Source: Toxorhynchites rutilus septentrionalis (lineage: Eukaryota; Arthropoda; Insecta; Diptera; Culicidae). Taken from it: 64,000 bases of DNA. Location: the NCBI RefSeq assembly GCF_029784135.1, contig NC_073745.1, positions 48,112,116-48,176,115 on the forward strand, read 5' to 3'. Numbering within the stretch: position 1 is the stretch's first letter; each line of letters begins with the position of its first letter. The translations under genes and the position numbers were made by a program. The notes below the pieces were generated by a model that made no database searches, was not told the DNA's origin, and saw only the letters and a program-made list of their open reading frames with translations. Positions 41,750-51,814 of this stretch are shown in pieces.

Positions 41750-41825
41750 TTAAATGGTCGTACATGGTCGGTTTTTGAAATTCAATCATAATCGAGTCTC
41801 CGGATAATCGAGTCCGACCTGTATA
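41750..41825. mobile_element. Partial MITE of the CAGGTCGGACTCGATTAT family
   Basis: Ends with ATAATCGAGTCCGACCTG followed by TA. The preceding TACATGGTCGGTTTTTGAAA recurs at 43237. One terminus only. Confidence 0.5.
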
Positions 41826-42879
41826 AAAGAAGAATTTAATTTTTGATTCATCCCTTTAAAGTCATAACATATCTTTCTCACATGAAAAATCCGAATTCTT
41901 TTAGGAGGTGCTAGACGATCATATCTGGTGAAAAAAATCTTTCTACGCATATGTTCGAATCTCAACAATGACAACTTTTTTTCTGTTTCGGGCTTTGTTT
42001 GCTTTAAACTGGCTCAAAATCAAAGATGACGCTACGTATGACAATTCTGCTGCTTCCATATGAATGATTAGAAAAATTAACTCTTTGTGGTCGTTTGTCT
42101 GCTCTCAGCCACCACAGCAAAAGCCATGCAAATCTTATATTTTACTCAACCAAGTATTAGTTTATACTTTTCCTAAACGAAGCTTGATGTCTAGTGAACC
42201 TGTTCACGAATCAATACAGTGCTCCTATCAGTAATAGATAACGGTACTCAGTGTCAAACAAAGTAGTCACCCACACAAGACAAAGCACAGTGCGTTGAAT
42301 GCATGGGAATGTGGGACAAAATCATAACAACAGAATTTAGCCATTGTAACACATTGGTGTGATGGAAAAAAATGTTCATTAGTATCAGAACTACTGGTTG
42401 CATAAATGTCTCGTGTTATTTGAACAATCGCAAAAGTGCCTCAAGTGATAACATCTTTTTATATAAAAACATCACATTAAAATACATTGTTTTTATTCGA
42501 GAATAAAGACTTTGTATCATGAGACATTTTTGTACGATTTTTTTTGTGCAAATCGGTTTTGTGAATTATGCGCCACCCTGTATATGTTCACAAAAAAAAT
42601 ATAAAAAAATATAAAAAAATTTCCAAGGAAAAATTTTTCAAGGAAAAATAATTCCAGTTCGACACCCATGTCCAAAATTATACAACCGCAAAGGTTTAAT
42701 ACATGATATAGTTGTGAAACTTCCAAATTGGTGGATTTAACACTTTTATACTTGCGTGAAAAATCGTAATTTGTGTATTCTGGAATGTGCGCGTCTCTGT
42801 GACCTTGCTATTGTGTATTTTTAGGCGTTTTTGGTATTTATTCAAAGGAAAAGATATAATTGAATTAAAATTTTTTGTA
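41826..42879. other. AT-rich DNA; MITE-like fragment near 42520-42590
   Basis: TACGATTTTTTTTGTGCAAATC at 42533 resembles the GTGCG-rich end at 39870. No coding region recognised. Confidence 0.3.
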
Positions 42880-43205
42880 CTATGCCAAATGACTTAAAAA
42901 TGCATGAAACGTCGAGATCTGGTGTCATCTCGAAAAACAAATTTTTGGCCGAAAATCGACCTTTTGGGACCCCTAAATCATGTCCGACTGAGTTGAAATT
43001 TTGCACAGGTCATTTTTTTTTTCAGTCCCAAAATGTCGATTTTCGGCTAAAAATTTTTTCGGGATCATACCAAATCTCGACGTTTCATGCATTTTTAAGT
43101 CATTTGACATCGAAAAAAAATTCGATTTTCCAAATTTCCTCCTTGGAAGAATTTCTAGGATCAAAAAATCTAAACATTGAGCGTTTTGAGGCCTAAATCA
43201 TATCC
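42880..43205. repeat. Inverted pair of 288-bp-family monomers
   Basis: 42885-42990 reads AAATGCATGAAACGTCGAGA and 43060-43105 reads its complement (TCTCGACGTTTCATGCATTT), with the intervening blocks (GACCTTTTGGGAC / GTCCCAAAATGTCGATTTTC) also inverted. It is a partial palindrome of ~220 bp made of one forward and one reverse monomer. Confidence 0.6.
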
Positions 43206-44263
43206 GATTCATTTTTCTGGGCCAATAAACAAAATGTACATGGTCGGTTTTTGAAATTCAATCATGATTTTTTTTTTCATACATCCATTGCCACCCTAAC
43301 CTATTTCTACCAAACCGGTCATTTTGACCGGTGTGATGTTCAATTGTCAAAATATAGAAAAAGAATTTTTTTTACAGAAAATTAAATATATATTCCATTC
43401 CAATATTACAAGTACATGATACATACATTATTTTGCATGAAATATAGTATTGTAATTTGTATTTTTATCTAGATACCTATACACTCGACAAAAACGTTAG
43501 AGGAACAGAGTACAAAGTCGAAATGTTTAGGATATTTTTGAAACGCTGTAATTCCGTAAAAAATCAACGCTTGAAGATGGGATGTACATCATTTTGAAAC
43601 TCGAGCCTTCATGTTACGAATGCATTTTTATCCGGGTGTGTGTAGGTGTAGCAGGCAAAAATATCAGGAAGAAATAAAAACTCGATTTATTCCTGGTTTT
43701 CTCAAACTTTTTGTAGACTTTTGTAGAATTTTGTAGACTATCATTTCCCAACCAACTCAATATCAAATCCATTTTCCCTTCTCAAACAGCTTTCTTTTGA
43801 TTGTTAGCACGTTCCTGTAGGAGCTTTCCAAACCAAGACATTTCTATTTGAATAAAAAAACATCCCTTCTTCTTTGATGGTGAATTATTCAATAGATAAT
43901 GATCGCACCGCTAACAGAAAGGTAGTTTTGAAAACTCCAATAAACTTTGTATGAAGTTAACTTGTTGCTTTCACGAGAAAAAAATCCTTCGAAATTTTAG
44001 CTTTGTTTTAAAAAAGTGTCAAAAACAAGGTTTTATAGTGTTTCAAAAAATCTTCTGTAATTCTGCCAATATTGGAGTGCATTTTAACGTTAGTAGGCAA
44101 ATTATTAAAATAATTATTTCCCTTAACTACTGTGAACGTTTCATATTGATACGTTGAGCCATTTTTTCCAGCCGAGCGATCAATGTATGGAGTAAATTAA
44201 AGGATCGCTTCTTCGCACACTGTATCAAAATTACAATATGCTATGCGTACTCTCGAAATGAAC
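43206..44263. other. AT-rich DNA, nothing secure
   Basis: Motif CCGGTCATTTTGACCGGT at 43316 is a short palindrome that recurs at 47033 and 47217. No gene recognised. Confidence 0.35.
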
Positions 44264-44265
44264 TA

Positions 44266-45312
44266 CACCCAGGTTTTTTTACGCGGGGGATACGTACCTC
44301 GTAAAAAAAACCGCGTAAAAAAACCGCGTTAATTGGAAAATCCGCGTAAAAAAAAAACCGCGTTAATTGGAAAATCCGCGTAAAAAAAACCGCGTTAATT
44401 CGAAAATCCGCGTAAAAAAAACCGTGTTAATTGGAAAATCCGCGTTAATTGGAAACTCCCCGTAAAGAAAAAAAGGTCACATAAAAATCCTCTTGAGAAT
44501 CGTGATGGGGTGCGGCATACGCTCTGAAGGAGCTTGAAAGGGAGACATATGAACTGAGAGAGAGAAGTGATGTTGCTCAGGTTTACGCGCAAAAATCGCA
44601 CTTATTTCATTCCTAAATGGGATTGATGCTATGCATGAATTTCATTGTGTGTGGCTCTCGACGAGCGGACTTAAATACATGTACATGAATCTTTCTTCCC
44701 CCAGCCGTTATGTGGGGTTGGATGAAACTTCGTTGCACACGAAGGTCGTACGGAGGATTTCTGCTTCGCAGTGGTGTGATCATCAACCCATTCTTGCACA
44801 AGCTTTATGCTATCTCGAGATACTTCTTCTTGCACTTGCAGATTCATCAGCTAGCGACCCAGCTTGTATTTTTCCTGGAAATGCTTTCTCTGCAGCGCTC
44901 ATTGCCTCTGTTCCAACTCTAACTGCTTCTGGTCTAATTCTTTCTGTTCTGTCAGGCATTTGCGTTGCAAAATCTGTCCTCCGACTTGACGGGGTCGTTC
45001 CCATCGAAACTGGCATAGGCGGTGGTGAACAACGCGGGCAAATCGAATCTGTGTTCGCTACAGATGCATCGAACCTGGCACATAGGTGCGGCACTAATAT
45101 CCGTCAATAGCACTAAGTTCCGTCATATGGTCTCAGGAAGCATGAGGGACAGATTTGATATTGCTCAGTTTTTTTACGCGGTGACCGCGTTAAAAAAACC
45201 GCGTTAATTGGAAAATCCGCGTAAAAAACCGCGTTAATTCGAAAATCCGCGTAAAAAAAACCTCGTAAAAAAACCGCGTAAAAAAAAAACCGCGACAAAA
45301 AGAACCTGGGTG
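44266..45312. mobile_element. 1047-bp transposon with satellite-array ends
   Basis: Ends are CACCCAGGTTTTTTTACGCG and its complement (AACCTGGGTG), flanked by TA at 44264-44265 and 45313-45314. Just inside each end lies an array of ~31-bp units, 'GCGTAAAAAAACCGCGTTAATTGGAAAATCC' in pattern (about six units left, four right), in inverted orientation to each other. The core 44470-45165 is non-satellite. The family also includes 7336-7800. Confidence 0.75.
44560..45100 (-). pseudogene. Possible BEL/Pao gag-like fragment inside the satellite-ended transposon
   Basis: On the minus strand, one frame begins HLCARFDASVANTDSICPRC with paired Cys residues. A shifted frame then reads LTEQKELDQKQLELEQRQ, a stop, ALQRKHFQEKYKLGR, a stop, and EEVSRDSIKLVQEWVDDH. 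This Cys-pair followed by a Glu/Lys/Gln-rich coiled coil is the layout I remember for gag of mosquito BEL/Pao retrotransposons. It has two stops and a frameshift. No protease or RT follows. It could be captured cargo or chance coiled-coil coding. Confidence 0.35.
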
Positions 45313-45457
45313 TATTCGTAACTTTCGTTTTCATGCGTTTGTTGGTATGATGATTGCAAGAAGTTATGATACTCACACCTATACCTACGTATTTCCACAT
45401 ATACACACACTCCCACACGCTCCAATTATTGCTTTGAAAATGGTGTTTATCTGTGGA

Positions 45458-46304
45458 GGGGAAAGTCGGGAAAGACGGACACGGTAGGAAAGACGGACAC
45501 CCCTGTATAATTGATAAATTACATTTTTATTTGAAATTCTAACGATGTACAAACTTGCAATGTAGTGTATCAATACCTTTGACACTTACTGTGTACACCT
45601 AGCTGGATTTCTGTTAAAATTGTTAATAAAAGCAAAAAAATAATCTGCAAAGGGCAGCTCGATGTAAATTTTCGTCTGCAGAAAATAAGGTTCTCATTGT
45701 TATCGAGTGATTTTGTGAGGTATTTTTCGTTACGTGAATGTTCTACCATCACTTCTCTTCCAGTTTATTGAATCAGCGGTGAAGTTGTCTCATTTTTACT
45801 TCAGAAATATTGACGAAAATAAAATACTTATCAAGTCGGGTAAGACGGACTCTCCGGACGCTCCAACCAGATATCATGGACCAATCAGCAGAGCGGTTTT
45901 GGAAACGTAATCCGAATTTGGCATTCCGAATGCCAGAAGCTATTCTAGACATGAAAAAATGAGAAAAATTACAAGCCCTTCTAGGTGATTTTAGTGTAGC
46001 CTTTTGGTTAGATCATTTTTAAGGCATATTCGAAGATATCCAAAATTTAACTATCGAGTACATAAATTTGAATTTTCAGTTAGTGTCCATCTTTCCCGCC
46101 AAGTGTCCGTCTTTCCCGACTCAATCTTATTTTTTCAGAGATGCCGGACGCATTTATTTTTCAAAATTTCTGCCTCAAACACAAATTTTATTATTAAAAG
46201 AGACCTAGACTATCAATCTGTCGTGAGATGGCTATACATTTTTTGAGAAATTGACGAAAAAAATCAACTTCTACTTAGGGTGTCCGTCTCTACCACATTT
46301 CCCC
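45458..46304. mobile_element. 847-bp MITE-like element with GGGGAAA..GACGGACAC ends
   Basis: Left end GGGGAAAGTCGGGAAAGACG and right end (inward) GGGGAAATGTGGTAGAGACG match in inverted orientation, with GGACAC shared next. TA follows on the right (46305) but GA precedes on the left. Extra internal copies of 'TCCGTCTTTCCCGAC' lie at 45490 and 46083-46122. No coding domain. Confidence 0.65.
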
Positions 46305-47905
46305 TACTTCTTGGAGTACATTCAGCTCTTTGTGAAGATAGTTCCATCAGCAGAAATTTCAGCTGTCATTCTCATCCGAAGATGACGACAGCATCTAAAC
46401 ATTTTTAGTTTCCGTACATTGATTCTCTTCACTATTACTCCCTGAGGAAACAAATAATTTTTCTTCTGATTGATCCTCTGAAATATATACTGGTCAAATT
46501 TCAGGATTTAATTTCAAAAACACCTTGATTGATATCGGAAAAGTCTTCTCTTGGATCTGTTACGTCCTCTAAAACTCTAGATATTCCCGGGTGTCTCGTC
46601 ATTCTTAGGGTAAAGTTTTATAACTAGATAAAAATATGTATTTGGAATATTGTTATTTTTCCACTCAATATCAAAAAGTATTCACAATTTATTTTACTAC
46701 AATCATTGTAAATTTAAAACAAAACAACCCAATTGTTCACAATATTGTAATTAGTTTAATAGGGGGGGGGGGGCAAAATCCAGATTTTTAGCGTTACGTA
46801 ATTTGTCACGACGCATAATTCCAACCGTACCTATTTCTATTGCATACACCATCTGTCAATAAGAAAAAAAAATAGCATAACAATATATTACATAATTCTA
46901 AAAATTTGGGAATTTTATAGAATTTAGTGATTTAAAAGCAGTAATTGTGTCGGAAATGTTGCTTGGCTGGCACCGTAGTGGCAGATTGACTTAGTTTCTA
47001 AGCAGTTTTACTTTTAGAAGCATTAAAAATCACGACCGGTCATTTGGACCGGTCGGTATAAATAAGTATACCGTGTATGTATATCAGAAAAAAGGTAAGT
47101 AGGAAATCAAAATCATGTATAATATGAATCAATACATGAATTTAGAAAAAGTTATAACATAATTAAAAAAATATTTAAAAAAATTCAATACAAAATCTTG
47201 CGAACAAATTATGTAACCGGTCATTTTGACCGGTTGGTCATTTACCCTCGGTCTGTCAGACCTATGCGTGAGTATAGTAATGTTAAGTAACATTTTATGA
47301 GTTTAAAATTTCAAAGCTAGTAGTTTTTAAGGTGTTATTCTTAATTTTATCCAATATAACTTCTAATCTTTTTTAATTTTGCTGCAATATTATTTCAAGC
47401 AATTCCTGGTTAATCTTCGACAAGAATCTATTAAAATCACAGTTTTTACTCCACTGTAATTTTCACATTAACGTTGAAATATTTCATTTTCGCTTGAAAT
47501 AAGTCATATTTGAAAAATAAAAAAAAGTTTAACTGTATATTACGAGTCTGTATATAATCGAGTCCGACCTGTGTTATTATGGTAATGTACTCTTCCCGGT
47601 GCATGTGATATTTTTGCATCTATTTCACAACAATTTGGTTGAACAACCGCCAAAATAATTACTAACACAACATTATAACATTGTAACAACTGCCGTGATT
47701 GCTGATGAAATTCCTAACCGGATTCTAAACCAAACTCTGTGTCTTCCGTTAAATGATTTTTCATGTGAGTAAGTCCATATACAGCCATAGATATCCCTAA
47801 TGTATACGCATCATTAGAATAGTAAAGTTGTCCGGTCAATTAATGTCCGTTCGCGCAGCGCTCACGTTCGTGGTTTTGAGTTAGGGAAGAGGATTGAGAA
47901 GGTTG
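46305..47905. other. AT-rich DNA with fragments of dispersed repeats
   Basis: A G homopolymer (~12) lies at 46760. CCGGTC palindromes occur at 47033 and 47217. 47240-47290 matches 14446-14495 in inverted orientation. A MITE end (TATATAATCGAGTCCGACCT) is at 47552-47571. No gene. Confidence 0.4.
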
Positions 47906-48004
47906 TAGGGGAAGTGAGGGCATAGTGGGGGCATAGTGTTCACCCTAAGGAATATGCCCATTTCCAGCACCCACATTCTGATTTAATTCCCGTTTCTCGA
48001 AGAA

Positions 48005-50445
48005 TATTATAAGATCAGCCCCATATTGCGTGGGAACCGCATGCCGATTCAGTTGTTAATCTGAACCCCTCTTTGACCTCGAGTGCTGTTCTAGTGGATA
48101 GAGTCTCCTTTCTCGGTCTTCAGCAGAATAACTTCATTCGCAATTCTCGGGGCCGTACACTTGAACTGTTTTTTTTGCGCAGCCGACATCAACATAACTA
48201 TCTCCGAATCCGTTTCGCCGCTGCTAGCGGTGGATCTGCACCATCCTCCGTTAGTGCTGTCTTTATCGGCTAAAGGTGGATCTCTGTCGACTGCTGAGGA
48301 TCTAAGCAAAAGCGAACGACCGCTGGATTACGCTAAAATCGATTTCGCTGCATTTAATGAGTTTTTGAGTAGCTACAGTTGGAGTGCCCTTGGCCAGGAC
48401 GTTATTGGCATGGCGACACGTTTTTCGCGAAATCGTTTGTAGCTGGCTCTTAACGAATACTCCACGGAAAAAACCTTTGATGTCACCAGCATGGAGCACT
48501 CCACTTCTTCGCGTCTTACGGCGCAACAAAAATTCTTGTCAACGCAAACTGCGACGTCGACGAACTGCTGAAACTAAGCATAACTTTCAACTTGCGAGCA
48601 ATGCATACCGCACCCTTAACGCTTCTCTTTATAAATCATACGTGCTTCGTGTGCAGACAAACTTACGTAGGAATCCAAGGAGTTTCTGGAATTTTGTCAA
48701 TTCGAAGCGTAAAACTACAGACATCCCATCTAAGATGTGTTTGGGTGATTCGGAGTCGTCGTCTGTCCCGGAAACATGTGATTTGTTTGTCGCTGATGCA
48801 GACACCTCATCTGAAGCCGAGAGGGCTGCTGCTAACGTTCCAGAGTATTCAATAGATTTGCGGTCATTCGTTGTTACTCCCCAGATGGTAGAGAAGTCCG
48901 TAAATAAGTCCGCTGTGCTTCAGCTTTGGCGTTACCACTCTCCCGCATATACACAGCTTCGCTGGATCAAGGAGTCTTTCCGGATGTGTGGAAGCACTTC
49001 TTTGTGTTTCCCGTCTTCAAAAAAGGAGACAAGTGTAACGTGAGCAACTATCGCGGGATAACCAGCTTATCTGCCGCCTCTAAGCTATTTGAGATGATTG
49101 TGAACGATGTTTTCTTCTTCGAAGTTAAGAGCTATATCTCACCAGTACAACATGGTTTTATGCCAGGACAACATGGTTTTATGCCAGGACGCTCCGTAAG
49201 CACCAATCTTCTCGAGTTCTCATCGTTCTGTGTCAACCGCCTTGAAGAACGTGCTCAGGTTGATGCTATTTATACCGACATAAAAGCCGCTTTCGACCGA
49301 ATTGACCATCCTGCTGAGAAAGCTCTCCCGTCTTGGTGCTTCTGATGGATTCATCAACTGGATGAGGTCATATCTTTCTGGAAGAACGCTCCGTGTTAAG
49401 CTCCGATATCACATTTCGTCTCCGTTTGCTGTTTGTTCGGGAGTTCCACAAGACATTAATCTAGGGCCACTGCTGTTCGCGATATTCTACAATGATGTGT
49501 CCCTTATTTTAGCATCCGGCTGTGTGTCGATCTATGCAGAAGACTTGAAGATTTATTTGGCTATCAGAACCCTTGAGGATTGTCGTCGACTACAGAGCTT
49601 GCTTGACCAGTTCGTCAGTTGGTGCCAATTGAATAAACTAACCATAAGCATCGCCAAGTGTGTGATCGTGAGCTTTCACCGAAAAAAAAACAGCCAATTA
49701 TATTCAACTACACGATCGACGATTTGATTTTAGAGAGAGTCAGTCAGGTTAACGACTTGGGCGTTGTTCTCGATCAGAGGCTAACTTTCGACGCACACCG
49801 ATCTGCATTGATCACTAAGGCTAATCGTCAGCTTGGATTCATATCGAGAATCTCTAGGCACTTCACTGATCCCTATTGCCTAAAATCGCTGTACTGTTCT
49901 CTTGTTCGGCCGATTCTCGAGACCGCATCGGTAGTATGGATCCCTTACCAGCATATGTGGAGTATCAGGATTGAGCGGATACAAAAATGTTTTATTCGTA
50001 GAGCGCTCAGGCATTTGCCTTGGCGTGAACCCCGGAACCTACCGCCATATGTAGCCAGATGTCGCTTGCTGAATCTGGATACACTTGAGAGACGAAGGCG
50101 TATTCAACAAGCTACTTCCATTGTCAAGCTTCTTTGTGGTGAAATTGATGCGCCTCACCTGCTCGTGATGGTGAACTTTCGTGCTCCCAGCAGAATTCTA
50201 CGATCCTCGTATTTGCTGCAACCGCTTCCACATCGATCATCGTTTGGACAACATGAGCCGATCTCGGGAATGATCCGTACGTTCTCGTCAGTAGAGCAGT
50301 TTTTTTGTTTTTGGAGAACCATCACTACGCTTCAAAAACAGAATTGTGAAATCCGATGCGTTCAATGGTGTGTTTTAATGTTTTAGTTTTAAGTTTAAAT
50401 TCATTAAGACTATGTCAGATGAGATTTTTTATCCAAACAACAACA
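48005..50445 (+). mobile_element. 5'-truncated LINE with EN and RT regions and (CAA)n tail
   Basis: Starts within the endonuclease domain, carries a full reverse-transcriptase region, and ends after the ORF with AACAACAACAACAAT. No clear target-site duplication was found. It belongs to the Jockey/R1/I assemblage by RT motifs. No RNase H region follows the RT, unlike the LINE at 14822. Confidence 0.8.
48010..50386 (+). pseudogene. LINE ORF2 pseudogene: endonuclease C-terminus and reverse transcriptase
   Basis: The frame changes about five times. EN: DQPHIAWEPHADSVVNLNPS and GLQQNNFIRNSRGRTL, shift at an 8-T run, then ADINITISESVSPLLAVDLH. Linker: WLLTNTPRKKPLMSP and RRNPRSFWNFVNSKRK. RT: FKKGDKCNVSNYRGITSLSA, HGFMPGRSVSTNLLEF, motif A VDAIYTDIKAAFDRIDH, motif B GVPQDINLGPLLF (usual form GVPQGS.LGPLLF), motif C YAEDLKIY (usual YADD). 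The C-terminal part, from NDLGVVLDQRLTF to RIERIQKCFIRRALRHLPWR, is open for over 240 codons to 50386. The second catalytic Asp of motif C is changed to Glu-Asp order, and a 21-bp tandem duplication repeats HGFMPGQ. It cannot encode an active enzyme. Confidence 0.85.
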
Positions 50446-51374
50446 ACAATATAAACAAACGGCTTTTACTATAAAAATTCAAAATAGTACACTTTTCACC
50501 ATTAGAAAAAGAGGTGAAAAATGGAACTTTTTTTTTCTTGGAGGAAAAGTGGTCACCTAGTGGGGGCAAAGTGGTCACCCGCCCATATCAAGCTAAATGT
50601 GATAGATTTATGCGTTTTTTTCGTCCAAATTTGTTCAAATCTATTTGATATAGTAGGCAGATATATGAAATAAGCTTGGCCTATTCACCTAGAGTCTCAA
50701 TTTAAATTTTCTCATGCATACAAAAACGTAGTAAAAAACACATAACGTTCCGCATAATGAGGCTTGGTTTAGTTGGGGTGGCATATTTATCCAGGGTCAA
50801 AGCCACAAAAGGATCTTCTCCAAGAGCAGAATGTGATGACATACAGAACATTGTAAGTTGTTATTCACCAATGACCACTTTGCCCCCAAACAGAAAATAA
50901 TTTCTATGCTAATTAATCACTGAGATTAAGCAAAATATCTGTTCACCTCACCTAGAATACGTAAACAGTGGTCCAAACTGATGATTTGTCCAATATATCA
51001 GATTGATTGAACAAAATTTCACGAGAAATTCCTTAGATACCATGCGCACAGAACTACGGCCGAATGACTATCGAGAGTGTAATTTCTGTTTTTATTTGTA
51101 TTTTGACATGCGACAGCTCTACTGAAGCACAGGGTAACTCAAAAGTCATTAAATTCATCAAACATAAGGTGACTATCAATACGGCATCTATAGTCAATAG
51201 TTATACTACCAAACAAGCAGGTAACCAATTTGCCCCACTACCTCTTTCAAGGATGGTTTTTGAAGTTTAGTATCTTGCAGTTTCATCGTCCATAAAAATA
51301 CATGTAAACATCGCCAAATAAACGTAATCGTTCTGTCTCTCCTCTCTTTGTTAGTATTTTTTTTTTTTTTTGTT
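50446..51374. other. Right part of interrupted element and spacer
   Basis: 50500-51238 holds the TGGTCAC/GCCCCC repeats of the interrupted element. 51239-51374 is spacer with a run of ~15 T just before the palindrome. No gene. Confidence 0.35.
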
Positions 51375-51814
51375 TTGTTTATGCTTGCTCAGTTTTGTTC
51401 AAAATTCTGTCGAAACAAGAGGTATTTCGTGAGCGCGTTGTACAGGAAATCTCGGCCAAAAGTATACTCATATCCTAAGATCCCCAACAACTGCTCGCAA
51501 GCAAGGTAGTGGAAGTCCATCCGAAATAATGGACGCAAAAGGACTTGGCTCTATTTCTCGTTCCTTCAAAAACAATGATTATCTGAGCCAACGTGTTTAT
51601 GTTATGTTAATCATTGTTTTTGAAGGAACGAGAAATAGAGCCAAGTCCTTTTGCGTCCATTATTTCGGATGGACTTCCACTACCTTGCTTGCGAGCAGTT
51701 GTTGGGGATCTTAAGATATGAGTATACTTTTGGCCGAGATTTCCTGTACAACGCGCTCACGAAATACCTCTTGTTTCGACAGAATTTTGAACAAAACTGA
51801 GCAAGCATAAACAA
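51375..51814. repeat. Near-perfect palindrome: two 207-bp arms, 26-bp loop
   Basis: Left arm 51375-51581 and right arm 51608-51814 are reverse complements over their whole length. I found one mismatch (ATCCTAAG at 51472-51479 against CTTAAGAT-type sequence on the right) and no indels. The spacer is 51582-51607. A transcript from either strand would fold to a long double-stranded hairpin. There is no ORF longer than 61 codons and no match to other repeats in the window. A T-run precedes the left arm, and short 'TAGTA' words flank both sides (51353 and 51815), which could be a target duplication. Confidence 0.95.

Larger units (their letters stand above)
47908..51238. mobile_element. Element with GGGGCA..AGTGG ends, interrupted by a LINE
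   Basis: Left end after TA is GGGGAAGTGAGGGCATAGTG then GGGGGCATAGTGTTCACCC. The right end (inward from 51238, before TA) is GTGGGGCAAATTGGTTACC. Internal copies of GGGGGCAAAGTGGTCACC (50566) and TGACCACTTTGCCCCC (50873) belong to the same repeat type. The LINE at ~48005-50445 sits inside. Terminal match is imperfect. Confidence 0.45.

Noticed and set aside
44631..45110. 159-codon plus-strand ORF as a transposase
   Set aside because: No catalytic motif; the opposite strand gives a better (though weak) gag-like reading.
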